A DNA stretch of 21,285 nucleotides. Origin: an uncultured Leucobacter sp. (GTDB lineage: Bacteria; Actinomycetota; Actinomycetes; Actinomycetales; Microbacteriaceae). The stretch covers positions 1-21,285 of the forward strand of contig CALCJF010000062.1 in the NCBI GenBank assembly GCA_937967375.1. The letters run 5' to 3'. Both the position numbers and the translations under genes were made by a program. Below the pieces are notes generated by a model. It saw only the letters and a list, made by a program, of their open reading frames with translations, had not been told where the DNA came from and ran no database searches. Shown here in pieces: positions 5,536 through 12,404 of the stretch (position 1 is its first letter; each line of letters starts with the position of its first letter).

Positions 5536-7386
5536 ATGGTCATCTATCGCTCGCACACGGTCACGCACGGACGCAACATGGCGGGGGCAAGGGCCCTCTT
5601 TCGCGCGGCGGGTGTCGATGGGGCAGACCTCGGACGCAAGCCCATCATCGCCGTCGCCAACTCGTTCACCGAGTTCGTGCCGGGCCACACCCATCTCGCC
5701 CCGGTCGGCCGCATTGTCAGCGACGCCATCAAAGAGGCTGGCGGCATTCCGCGAGAGTTCAACACCATCGCGGTCGACGACGGCATCGCGATGGGCCACG
5801 GCGGCATGCTCTACTCGCTGCCGTCGCGCGACCTGATCGCCGACTCGGTCGAATACATGGTGAATGCGCACTGCGCCGACGCCATCGTGTGCATCTCGAA
5901 CTGCGACAAGATCACCCCCGGCATGCTGCTCGCATCGCTGCGCCTCAACATTCCCGTCGTCTTCGTCTCGGGCGGCCCCATGGAGTCGGGCCGCGCCGTG
6001 CTCGCGAACGGTATGGTGCGCACCCTCGACCTGGTCGACGCGATCTCAGACGCGGTCAACGACAACATCTCAGACGAAGACATGCAGAAGATCGAAGAGT
6101 CGGCCTGCCCGACTTGCGGCTCGTGCTCGGGCATGTTCACCGCGAACTCGATGAACTGCCTCACCGAGGCGATTGGTCTGTCGCTGCCCGGCAACGGCTC
6201 GACACTCGCCACGCACACCGCCCGCCGCGCGCTCTACGAGAAGGCCGGCGCGCTAGTGGTCGACATCGCGAAGCGCTACTACGAAGACGGCGACGACACC
6301 GTGCTGCCCCGCAGCATCGCGACGCCCGCGGCCTTCGAGAACGCGATGGCGCTCGACATCGCGATGGGTGGCTCGACGAACACGATTCTGCACCTGCTCG
6401 CTGCGGCGCACGAAGCAGGCGTCGACTTCGGCCTCGACGAGATCGACGCGGTCTCGCGACGCGTGCCGTGCCTCGCGAAGGTCGCCCCGAACGTCGCGAA
6501 CGGCAAGACCTATTACATGGAAGACGTGCATCGCGCCGGCGGCATTCCCGCACTGCTCGGCGAGCTGCGCCGCGGCGGCCACCTCGACGAGCACGTGCAC
6601 ACGGTGCACGCGAAGACCCTCGGCGAGTGGCTCGACGAGTGGGATGTGCGCGGCGGCAAGGCGAGCGACGAGGCACACGAGCTGTGGCACGCCGCGCCCG
6701 GCGGCGTGCGATCCTCGACCGCATTCTCACAGTCTGAGCGCTGGCGCGACCTCGACCTCGACGCGGCGAACGGCTGCATTCGCGACGTGGCGAACGCGTA
6801 CTCGAAAGACGGCGGCCTCGCCGTGCTGCGCGGCAACATTGCCGTCGACGGCGCCGTGGTGAAGACCGCCGGTGTCGACGAGTCGATCTGGACGTTCTCG
6901 GGCCCCGCGGTCGTGTGTGAGTCGCAGGACGAGGCCGTCGAGAAGATTCTGAATAAGCAGGTCGCCGAGGGCGATGTCGTCGTGATTCGCTACGAGGGGC
7001 CGAAGGGCGGCCCCGGCATGCAAGAGATGCTCTACCCGACCTCGTTCTTGAAGGGCCGCGGTCTCGGCAAGGCGTGCGCGCTCATCACCGATGGCCGATT
7101 CTCGGGCGGCACCTCGGGTCTGTCGATCGGACACGTCTCGCCTGAGGCGGCGGCCGGTGGTCTGATCGCGCTGGTCGAAGACGGCGACATCATCTCGATC
7201 GACATTCCGACCCGCGCGCTCACGCTCGACGTGCCAGACGCCGAGCTCGACCGCCGTCGCGCCGAGCTCGAGGCAAACGGAGGCTACAAGCCGAAGACTC
7301 GCGTTCGTGAGGTGTCGGACGCACTGCGCGCATACGCGGCGTTCGCGCAGTCGGCTGACAAGGGTGCGGTGCGCATCGTTCCGTAA
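5536..7386 (+). CDS. ilvD: Dihydroxy-acid dehydratase
   Basis: Catalyses dehydration of 2,3-dihydroxy-isovalerate and 2,3-dihydroxy-3-methylvalerate to the 2-oxo acids, the third common step of valine and isoleucine synthesis and the source of the leuA substrate. The protein is 616 residues from ATG 5536, the same length as E. coli IlvD. Diagnostic motifs are THGRNMAGARAL at the N-terminus, DDGIAMGHGGM, CISNCDKITPGM (Cys123), CPTCGSCSGMF (about 191-201) and DGRFSGGTSGLSIGHVSPEAAAGG near the C-terminus. The segment PGHTHL lacks the additional Cys found in the [2Fe-2S] subgroup, which places it with the enterobacterial-type enzymes thought to carry an oxygen-sensitive [4Fe-4S] cluster. It stands alone, without ilvBNC beside it. 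A GTG immediately before the ATG (5533) is an alternative start. Confidence 0.97.
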   Translation: MVIYRSHTVTHGRNMAGARALFRAAGVDGADLGRKPIIAVANSFTEFVPGHTHLAPVGRIVSDAIKEAGGIPREFNTIAVDDGIAMGHGGMLYSLPSRDLIADSVEYMVNAHCADAIVCISNCDKITPGMLLASLRLNIPVVFVSGGPMESGRAVLANGMVRTLDLVDAISDAVNDNISDEDMQKIEESACPTCGSCSGMFTANSMNCLTEAIGLSLPGNGSTLATHTARRALYEKAGALVVDIAKRYYEDGDDTVLPRSIATPAAFENAMALDIAMGGSTNTILHLLAAAHEAGVDFGLDEIDAVSRRVPCLAKVAPNVANGKTYYMEDVHRAGGIPALLGELRRGGHLDEHVHTVHAKTLGEWLDEWDVRGGKASDEAHELWHAAPGGVRSSTAFSQSERWRDLDLDAANGCIRDVANAYSKDGGLAVLRGNIAVDGAVVKTAGVDESIWTFSGPAVVCESQDEAVEKILNKQVAEGDVVVIRYEGPKGGPGMQEMLYPTSFLKGRGLGKACALITDGRFSGGTSGLSIGHVSPEAAAGGLIALVEDGDIISIDIPTRALTLDVPDAELDRRRAELEANGGYKPKTRVREVSDALRAYAAFAQSADKGAVRIVP

Positions 7387-7419
7387 TCGGTTCGGGTCGT
7401 ATGTGAGGGGCGAGGATCT

Positions 7420-7437
7420 CGGGCCGCAAGCGGCCCG
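7420..7437. terminator. Hairpin after ilvD
   Basis: CGGGCCG and CGGCCCG form a perfect 7-bp GC stem around the tetraloop CAAG, 33 nt after the ilvD stop. No T tract follows on the plus strand (GTAAAAAG), so intrinsic termination may be inefficient. This is the best terminator candidate for ilvD. Confidence 0.5.
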
Positions 7438-7440
7438 GTA

Positions 7441-7537
7441 AAAAGTGAGTTATACTCAGACACTGAAGCTTCACTTATGTCTCACATTACAAATTGTGAA
7501 GTCGTTTGTTGAACTACCCACTCCAAGTTTCTAAGCT
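7441..7537 (+). promoter_or_regulatory. AT-rich palindrome-bearing promoter region of the thioredoxin gene
   Basis: This ~100-bp stretch is markedly AT-richer than its surroundings. It contains the palindromes TGAGT-TAT-ACTCA (7446-7458) and TGAAGCTTCA (7464-7473), and short complements such as CTTCAC/GTGAAG. A promoter candidate is TTGAAC (7509-7514), a 17-nt spacer, TAAGCT (7532-7537), then 6 nt to the ATG at 7544, again a leaderless arrangement. The palindromes lie upstream of the -35 and could bind a redox or sulfur regulator; that is inference. Confidence 0.55.
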
Positions 7538-7543
7538 CTTCGC

Positions 7544-8056
7544 ATGCACCCACTCACGCCACTCTTCGGCGTCGTCGCCCTCGTTGCTGCGGCGACCGTG
7601 ATCGGCTTGCTGCTGCGTGCACGTAAAGGGCGGGTGCGCGAACTGGCCGGAGCCGCGCGCCTTGAGCCCGCAACGCTCGGCGTGGAGCGCTTCGGCACAG
7701 CTGGTACCGTCGTGCAGTTCAGCACCGAGTTCTGCTCGCGCTGCCCCGGAGTGCGGCGGCTGCTCTCGCAGCGGGTCGACGCCATACCCAGTGTCGAGTT
7801 CGTGCACGTCGACCTCACCCACGCCCCCGAGCTCGCAGCGCGTTTCAACGTGTTGCAGACACCGACGATCCTCTTCATCGACGCCGCGGGGCGACCGAGC
7901 TCGAGGCTCACCGGCCAGCTCGACCACAAAACCATTCGCGAGGCAGTCGACGCGTTTGTCGACACCGCCGCGTCTGCCGCGAGGCAGACCTTGAGCGACA
8001 CTGCGGCCCGCACCGCACGCAGCACCAGCGCCCACACCACCGGAGCCATCGCATGA
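7544..8056 (+). CDS. Membrane-anchored thioredoxin-fold protein
   Basis: 170 residues. Residues about 6-24 form one hydrophobic segment followed by RARKGRVR, so the protein is probably held in the membrane by its N-terminus. Positive charges follow the helix, which leaves the side of the membrane open. The thioredoxin fold is shown by VVQFSTEFCSRCPG with the redox pair C64-S-R-C67, a VHVDL strand and the cis-proline loop LQTPTILF (Pro107). The active site CSRC differs from the usual CGPC, which normally shifts redox potential or partner choice. The C-terminal ~35 residues are an Ala/Thr/Ser/Arg-rich tail without recognisable fold. The stop overlaps the next start by 4 bases (ATGA), so it is co-translated with the DUF4395 protein. 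Such pairs are common in actinobacteria and are thought to handle sulfur or thiol redox; the partner substrate is not known here. Confidence 0.85.
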   Translation: MHPLTPLFGVVALVAAATVIGLLLRARKGRVRELAGAARLEPATLGVERFGTAGTVVQFSTEFCSRCPGVRRLLSQRVDAIPSVEFVHVDLTHAPELAARFNVLQTPTILFIDAAGRPSSRLTGQLDHKTIREAVDAFVDTAASAARQTLSDTAARTARSTSAHTTGAIA

Positions 8057-8568
8057 CCACAATACCCAGCACGACCCCGCAGCCTGCAGGCACGGTCGAT
8101 CCTCGCTCCCCGCGCTTCGCCGCTGCGATCACCTCGGTGCTGCTGCTTGCCAGCGTCTATCTCGCGGCGCTCGGCAACTCGACCGCCACTGGCCTCGCGC
8201 AGCTGCCTCTCGTGGCGCGCGCCGCCGACCCTGGCTTTCTCTTACTGCTGCTCGTTGCCCTGCTATTTGCCTGGTCGCTAGTTTCGGCCCGCACCCACCC
8301 CTTCGCCGCGCTCTTTCGCGGCATCGTTCGACCAAGGCTCGGCCCGCCCGCCGAGTGGGAAGACGCGCGCCCGCCTCGCTTCGCCCAGGGCGTCGGCCTG
8401 TTCGTGGTCGGCATCGGCATCGTGCTACACCTCGCCGCAGTGCCGTGGGCGCTCGTGATCGCTGGCGCGGCAGCGTTCATCGCCGCGTTCTTGAACGCTG
8501 CGTTCGGGTTCTGCCTCGGCTGCGAGATCTACTTACTGCTGACGAGAGTGCGCGCGGCGCGAGCCTGA
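8053..8568 (+). CDS. DUF4395 family membrane protein
   Basis: 171 residues, starting in an ATGA overlap with the thioredoxin gene. The family signature is VDPRSPRFAAAITSV near residue 16, a hydrophobic pair of helices, and the closing motif FGFCLGCEIYLLL near the C-terminus, with its two cysteines three apart (CLGC). About four membrane helices are visible, arranged as two pairs around a polar loop containing RPRLGPPAEWEDARPPRFAQ. DUF4395 proteins have no assigned reaction. Their regular pairing with thioredoxins or rhodaneses and the conserved CLGC suggest a membrane thiol relay, which remains inference. No ribosome binding site is needed beyond coupling to the upstream gene. Confidence 0.85.
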   Translation: MTTIPSTTPQPAGTVDPRSPRFAAAITSVLLLASVYLAALGNSTATGLAQLPLVARAADPGFLLLLLVALLFAWSLVSARTHPFAALFRGIVRPRLGPPAEWEDARPPRFAQGVGLFVVGIGIVLHLAAVPWALVIAGAAAFIAAFLNAAFGFCLGCEIYLLLTRVRAARA

Positions 8569-8585
8569 CCGACAGCATCGGCGAC

Positions 8586-8603
8586 CGTCAACCACTATTG
8601 ACG
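8586..8603. promoter_or_regulatory. Operator copy 1: CGTCAA-N6-TTGACG over the -35
   Basis: CGTCAACCACTATTGACG has perfect 6-bp inverted arms. Its right arm TTGACG (8598-8603) is itself the -35 hexamer of the promoter for the small HTH gene. A second copy follows 28 bp further on, centre to centre. Confidence 0.8.
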
Positions 8604-8626
8604 TTTCGAGACTCGTCAACTAACAT
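8598..8626 (+). promoter_or_regulatory. Promoter TTGACG-17-TAACAT for the HTH/GyrI-like operon
   Basis: TTGACG (8598-8603), a 17-nt spacer and TAACAT (8621-8626) form a near-consensus sigma-70-type promoter. The -10 ends 7 nt before the ATG at 8634, so the transcript probably starts at or beside the start codon. Both hexamers are embedded in the twin operators. Confidence 0.75.
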
Positions 8627-8631
8627 TGACG
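8614..8631. promoter_or_regulatory. Operator copy 2: CGTCAA-N6-TTGACG over the -10
   Basis: CGTCAACTAACATTGACG has the same arms and spacing as copy 1 and the same bases at several central positions. It covers the -10 box and nearly reaches the start codon at 8634, so occupancy should block initiation. Confidence 0.8.
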
Positions 8632-8633
8632 AC

Positions 8634-8846
8634 ATGAGCACCGCCGCCCGCACCGCCCTCGGGGGAATTCCCGATGGCGAACCACTCGCAGAGATCAGAC
8701 GCCTCCGGCAAGCCCAGCGCGAGCTCACCCGCGCCGAGGCAGAGCAGGTTCGGCGCGCACGAGCCCAGGGATACTCGTGGCTCGCCATCGCAGCCGCGCT
8801 CGAGGTCTCGAAGCAAGCCGCACACAAGAAATTTGGCAAGCAATGA
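8634..8846 (+). CDS. Small helix-turn-helix protein, probable autoregulator
   Basis: 70 residues. Residues about 45-66 (GYSWLAIAAALEVSKQAAHKKF) are a typical helix-turn-helix of the kind found in many small actinobacterial proteins, preceded by a long charged helix (about 17-44) rich in Arg, Glu and Gln that could mediate dimerisation. No sensor domain fits in this length, so a signal may come from the downstream GyrI-like ligand-binding protein. The stop TGA overlaps the next ATG (ATGA). The promoter carries two copies of CGTCAA-N6-TTGACG placed on the -35 and -10, which makes autorepression the simplest reading; binding by this very protein is inference. The sequence alone does not tell whether it has been acquired recently. 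Codon use matches its neighbours. Confidence 0.8.
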   Translation: MSTAARTALGGIPDGEPLAEIRRLRQAQRELTRAEAEQVRRARAQGYSWLAIAAALEVSKQAAHKKFGKQ

Positions 8847-9502
8847 CCGACATCACCGATACGCAGGGCCGACCGCACGCCCAGAGCAAGATCGACTTCA
8901 AGAAGACTCTCGACAGCTACCATGCGAAGGCTGGAGAGTTTCGGGTGATCGACGTGCCCGAGCTGCAGTACCTCATGATCGATGGCAGCGGTGACCCAAA
9001 TACCTCACCCGAGTACGTGGCTGCGCTCGAGGCCCTGTATCCGGTTGCTTACAAGTTGAAGTTCTCGAGCAAGCGGGATCTCGGCCGAGACTACGTCGTG
9101 CCCCCGCTCGAGGGCCTGTGGTGGGCAGAGGACATGGCCGCCTTTACGAGCGCTCGCGACAAATCTCAGTGGAGCTGGACCATGATGATCCTCACTCCTG
9201 ATTGGATCGATGCAGCAATGTTCGATGCAGCGGTCGCACAAGTGGCTGGCGCAAAGGTCTCACCGCGACGGCTTCGTGACGTGAGGTTCGAGACGCTCGC
9301 CGAAGGCCGTTGCGTGCAGACGCTGCATCGCGGCTCGTACGACGACGAGGCCCCGACGCTGGCATACCTGCACGACGAGTTCATTCCCGCCAACGGGCTG
9401 CGAATGGCCGGTACGCACCACGAGGTGTACTTCACTGATGCCCGCAAGGTTGACCCCGCGAAAATGCGAACGCTGCTGCGGCAACCGGTCGCCGACGTCT
9501 AG
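8843..9502 (+). CDS. GyrI-like small-molecule-binding domain protein
   Basis: 219 residues from the ATG at 8843, which overlaps the stop of the HTH gene by 4 bases and is preferred over upstream in-frame codons for that reason. The sequence KIDFKKTLDSYHAKAGEF, then YLMIDGSGDPN, the VAYKLKF strand, PPLEGLWW, WSWTMMI, LHRGSYDDEAPTL and the late MAGTHHEVYFTDARKVDP block are characteristic of stand-alone GyrI-like (SRPBCC-unrelated, SOUL/GyrI superfamily) proteins. Members of the wider fold bind hydrophobic cations and drugs, either alone or fused to AraC/MerR DNA-binding domains; some stand-alone ones hydrolyse cyclopropanoid genotoxins. The gene pair looks like a split regulator, with the DNA-binding part and ligand-binding part as separate coupled proteins. 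Ligand unknown. Confidence 0.85.
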   Translation: MTDITDTQGRPHAQSKIDFKKTLDSYHAKAGEFRVIDVPELQYLMIDGSGDPNTSPEYVAALEALYPVAYKLKFSSKRDLGRDYVVPPLEGLWWAEDMAAFTSARDKSQWSWTMMILTPDWIDAAMFDAAVAQVAGAKVSPRRLRDVRFETLAEGRCVQTLHRGSYDDEAPTLAYLHDEFIPANGLRMAGTHHEVYFTDARKVDPAKMRTLLRQPVADV

Positions 9503-9517
9503 TCACAGCAAAAACCT

Positions 9518-9537
9518 CGGATCGCTTACGGCGTCCG
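9518..9537. terminator. Bidirectional terminator between GyrI-like gene and leuA
   Basis: CGGA-CGC (9518-9525, with T9522 bulged) pairs with GCG-TCCG (9531-9537) around a 5-nt loop. Read on the minus strand the stem is followed by AGGTTTTTG, a proper T tract for the end of leuA. On the plus strand it is followed by ACTTTGGG. Confidence 0.65.
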
Positions 9538-9548
9538 ACTTTGGGCGG

Positions 9549-11294
9549 CTATGCCAGCACGGCGCTGCGACTCGCGCGGTTGAGTGACGAGAGCACGGCC
9601 GAGAAGGCGGCGTGGTTGCGGTCGGCGTCGATGCCGACGCCCCAGAGACGGCGACCGTCAACCTCGAGGTCGACGTACGCTGCGGCTACGGCATGTCCGC
9701 CCTCACTCATCGCATGCTCCACATAGTCGTACAGCATGACCGAGCTACCACTCGCGTTCAGGCCGTTGATGAATGCGTCGATTGGACCTTTACCTCTCGC
9801 GAGCAGTTGCACGGCCTCGTCGCCGATGCGGTAGTCAATGGTCAGCTCGGTGACTCCGTCGTCTTCATTCGTCGCCATGGTTCTGGTGAGTTCGTATCCG
9901 CCCCAGCCCTCGAGCGACTCCGGCGACTTCGCGAGGTACTCGTCTTGGAAGATGCGCCAGATCGTGTCACTGGACACCTCGCCACCCTCCCTTTCCGTCA
10001 CCGACTGCACCACGGCACTGAACTCGATCTGCAATCGACGCGGCAGATCCAGCGAGTGATCATTCTTCAGCAGATACGCCACACCACCCTTACCCGACTG
10101 CGAGTTCACGCGAATCACGGCCTCATACGAACGACCAAGGTCTCTCGGATCAACCGGCAAGTACGGCACGCCCCACACCAGATCATCCACCGTGACACCC
10201 TGCATCTGCGCATCGGCCGCCATCCGCTCGAACCCCTTCTTGATCGCATCTTGATGCGACCCAGAAAACGCGGTGTACACCAGATCCCCCGCCCACGGAC
10301 TGCGCTCATGCACCTTCAATTGGTTGCAGTACTCCGCCGCACGCTTCACCTCGTCCAGCCGCGAGAAATCGATCTGCGGATCAACACCCTGCGTAAACAG
10401 GTTGATCCCCAACGCGACCAAATCCACGTTGCCGGTGCGCTCACCATTGCCGAACAGGCACCCCTCGATGCGATCCGCGCCCGCCAGATACCCCAGCTCT
10501 GCGGCCGCAATCGCCGTGCCCCTGTCATTGTGCGGGTGCAGAGAAATGATCACGTTCTCCCGATGATTCAGATGCCGGCCCATCCACTCGATCGAGTCCG
10601 CGTACACGTTCGGGGTCGCCATCTCGACCGTCGCTGGCAGATTAATGATGACCTTGCGTTCAGGGGTCGGCTGAAAGACCTCGAGCACTTCGTTGCACAC
10701 CTCGACCGCATACTCGAGCTCAGTGCCGGTGTACGACTCGGGCGAGTACTCATAGAAAATCTCGGTACCCGCACAAATCTGCTCCGACGCGACACACAGT
10801 TTCGCCCCATCGGTCGCGATCTTCTTGATCCCGGCCTTGTCCTCGCGAAACACCACGTCACGCTGCAACACACTCGTCGAGTTGTACAGGTGCACAATGG
10901 CCTGCTTCGCCCCGATCAGGGATTCGTACGTGCGAGTAATCAGATGCTCCCGTGCTTGGGTGAGCACCTGAATCGTGACATCTTCAGGGATCGCATTCTC
11001 TTCGATCAACTGGCGCACGAAATCAAAATCCGTTTGCGACGCCGACGGAAACCCGACCTCGATCTCCTTGTACCCCATCGAGACCAACAGATCGAACATG
11101 ATCCGCTTTCGGTCCGGGCTCATCGGATCAATCAGCGCCTGGTTTCCATCGCGCAAATCCACCGCACACCACCTCGGTGCCTCGGTAATCCGTTTCGACG
11201 GCCACGTGCGATCCGGCAAATCAACGGTGATGATCTCGTGAAACGGACGATACTTATGAACCGGCATACCCGAGGGTTGTTGCAAGTTTCTCAT
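9549..11294 (-). CDS. leuA: 2-isopropylmalate synthase (type II, long form)
   Basis: Condenses acetyl-CoA with 2-oxoisovalerate, committing carbon to leucine. 581 residues, the size of actinobacterial long-form LeuA. The TIM-barrel catalytic part shows DLRDGNQALIDPMS (about 46-60, metal and substrate site), GYKEIEVGFPSASQTDF, HLYNSTSVLQRDVVF and the metal-binding HPHNDRGTA followed by GADRIEGCLFGNGERTGN. The C-terminal part (about 440-575) is the LeuA regulatory domain that binds leucine for feedback inhibition, including YDYVEHAMSEGGHAVAAAYV. The start ATG at 11294 is well supported by GGGAGG 7 nt upstream. That site lies inside a possible hairpin and the ATG overlaps the stop of a 20-codon leader ORF, pointing to translational control. 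Located away from ilvD and without leuBCD nearby. Confidence 0.97.
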   Translation of the reverse strand: MRNLQQPSGMPVHKYRPFHEIITVDLPDRTWPSKRITEAPRWCAVDLRDGNQALIDPMSPDRKRIMFDLLVSMGYKEIEVGFPSASQTDFDFVRQLIEENAIPEDVTIQVLTQAREHLITRTYESLIGAKQAIVHLYNSTSVLQRDVVFREDKAGIKKIATDGAKLCVASEQICAGTEIFYEYSPESYTGTELEYAVEVCNEVLEVFQPTPERKVIINLPATVEMATPNVYADSIEWMGRHLNHRENVIISLHPHNDRGTAIAAAELGYLAGADRIEGCLFGNGERTGNVDLVALGINLFTQGVDPQIDFSRLDEVKRAAEYCNQLKVHERSPWAGDLVYTAFSGSHQDAIKKGFERMAADAQMQGVTVDDLVWGVPYLPVDPRDLGRSYEAVIRVNSQSGKGGVAYLLKNDHSLDLPRRLQIEFSAVVQSVTEREGGEVSSDTIWRIFQDEYLAKSPESLEGWGGYELTRTMATNEDDGVTELTIDYRIGDEAVQLLARGKGPIDAFINGLNASGSSVMLYDYVEHAMSEGGHAVAAAYVDLEVDGRRLWGVGIDADRNHAAFSAVLSSLNRASRSAVLA

Positions 11295-11353
11295 CTGCCG
11301 ACCTCCCTGTCTTCAGACGCAGGGTGGGCAGGGGTGCATTGAGAATGGCTCAT
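11291..11353 (-). CDS. 20-codon leader ORF overlapping leuA
   Basis: ATG at 11353-11351 is preceded by GAAAGG with a 7-nt spacing, a good ribosome binding site. It runs 20 codons (MSHSQCTPAHP... ending EVGR) to a TGA that overlaps the leuA ATG in an ATGA junction. It contains no Leu codon, so it is not a classical leucine attenuator peptide. The frame could begin earlier at an ATG near 11437 (48 codons), but that start has no clear ribosome binding site. The likely role is to let translating ribosomes open the hairpin masking the leuA ribosome binding site; this is inference from position and sequence. Confidence 0.5.
   Translation of the reverse strand: MSHSQCTPAHPASEDREVGR
11302..11327 (-). 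promoter_or_regulatory. leuA: Hairpin masking the leuA ribosome binding site
   Basis: On the transcript, CCCTG (plus-strand 11320-11324) pairs with CAGGG (11305-11309). Across one mismatch, CC (11326-11327) can pair with GG (11302-11303), so every base of GGGAGG except the mismatched A is paired. An outer CTGCC/GGCAG pair (11327-11331 with 11295-11299) can form as well, using G11327 in one or other stem. The whole structure lies inside the small leader ORF. Confidence 0.5.
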
Positions 11354-11531
11354 GGCCGTACCTTTCAGTGAGAAAGCAGGGCTTCTGACCCGACTTCCGT
11401 TACCTGACGGCTTCGCCTTATGAGCTACGCCGCACATGTGCTCACTATTCGATCACAAGCGCGCCCGCGGCGCCAGCCCAACCGCTTCGAAAGGGGCGAG
11501 GATCAAGCCATCCCCTCCCCGGTCAGGCCTT

Positions 11532-12395
11532 TCAGGCGATACGAGTCGCCCCGCCCGAGACCTCAATGCCTCCGGCACTCGGAATGGTTACGACGAGCTC
11601 ACTGGGACGGCCCACGTGCCTGCCCTGCGAGATGCGAATCGTCTGCCCAGAAAACCCGTGCTCACGCAGGTAGGCGCCGGCAGAGGCCGCAGCCGAACCG
11701 GTCGCGGGGTCCTCAGTGATGCGCCCGACCGGAAACAGGTTTCGGGCCTCGAAATGGGCAGGCCCGTCAGCGTGCAGCACCGTGACGGTGCCGAGCCAAC
11801 CCTGCTCGCGCATGAGCGCGGCCACATCGGCCGGAGAGAAACGAAACTGATGAAAGAGGTCGCGGTCGGCAAGCACCACGATCGGGTGCCAGTTACCGGC
11901 AAACGACTCTTCTACAGGAAACCGCGGATCTACGTCGCCGAGGCCCAGCCCGAGCAGCGAGAGCAAACGCTCAGCAACTTGAGTATCGAGCTGCCGCCTC
12001 TGCGGCTGCACGCTGGTGAACGAGACGGCGACGGCACCAGCTGCGTCGCGGGTCGCGCGAAGCACAACTTCGCCGACGTTGGTGCCAAACACCATCTCAC
12101 TCGACCCCTCACGCTCAGCGAGGGCGACCGCTGTAGCAACTGTGGCATGGCCGCAGAACGGCACTTCGGCCGCTGGCGACCAGTACCTCACCCGATAGCG
12201 GGGCGCGTTACCGCTACCGTCTTCACCGCCTCGGCCAACTACAAAAGCGGTTTCCGAGTAGCCAACCTCGACAGCGATGCGGTGCATCTCGGCATCGTCG
12301 AGTTTGGAAGCGTCGAGCACAACTCCCGCGGGGTTGCCCCCATCGGGCGTGGCGGCAAACGCGCTGTAGCGCAGCACTTCGGGCGAATCAGGCAT
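11532..12395 (-). CDS. PhzF-family isomerase/epimerase-like protein
   Basis: 287 residues, the usual family size with its two-lobed DapF-like fold. Visible motifs are FAATPDGGNPAGVVLD at the N-terminus, EVGYSETAFV with the candidate catalytic Glu (about E48 in GYSETAF context), YWSPAAEVPFCGHATVATA (about 71-89) and EDPATGSAAASAGAYL in the second lobe. PhzF itself isomerises trans-2,3-dihydro-3-hydroxyanthranilate, but most genomic members work outside phenazine synthesis on unknown small molecules. No phenazine genes are present, so only the family is claimed. It starts 9 bp after the YbaK-like gene stop, on the same strand, and is probably co-transcribed with it. leuA lies 237 bp downstream on the same strand. 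No strong ribosome binding site precedes the ATG. Confidence 0.85.
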   Translation of the reverse strand: MPDSPEVLRYSAFAATPDGGNPAGVVLDASKLDDAEMHRIAVEVGYSETAFVVGRGGEDGSGNAPRYRVRYWSPAAEVPFCGHATVATAVALAEREGSSEMVFGTNVGEVVLRATRDAAGAVAVSFTSVQPQRRQLDTQVAERLLSLLGLGLGDVDPRFPVEESFAGNWHPIVVLADRDLFHQFRFSPADVAALMREQGWLGTVTVLHADGPAHFEARNLFPVGRITEDPATGSAAASAGAYLREHGFSGQTIRISQGRHVGRPSELVVTIPSAGGIEVSGGATRIA

Positions 12396-12404
12396 GACAG
12401 AAGC

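Noticed and set aside
5284..5871. Minus-strand ORF overlapping the start of ilvD
   Set aside because: Mostly antisense to ilvD coding sequence; no ribosome binding site and no family match.
9612..11342. 576-codon plus-strand ORF opposite leuA
   Set aside because: It is the antisense of an unmistakable leuA, has Arg/His-rich composition and no recognisable family; long antisense ORFs are common in high-GC genes.
11354..11531. Classical leucine attenuator peptide with Leu codon run
   Set aside because: No short ORF with consecutive Leu codons is present in the leuA upstream region.
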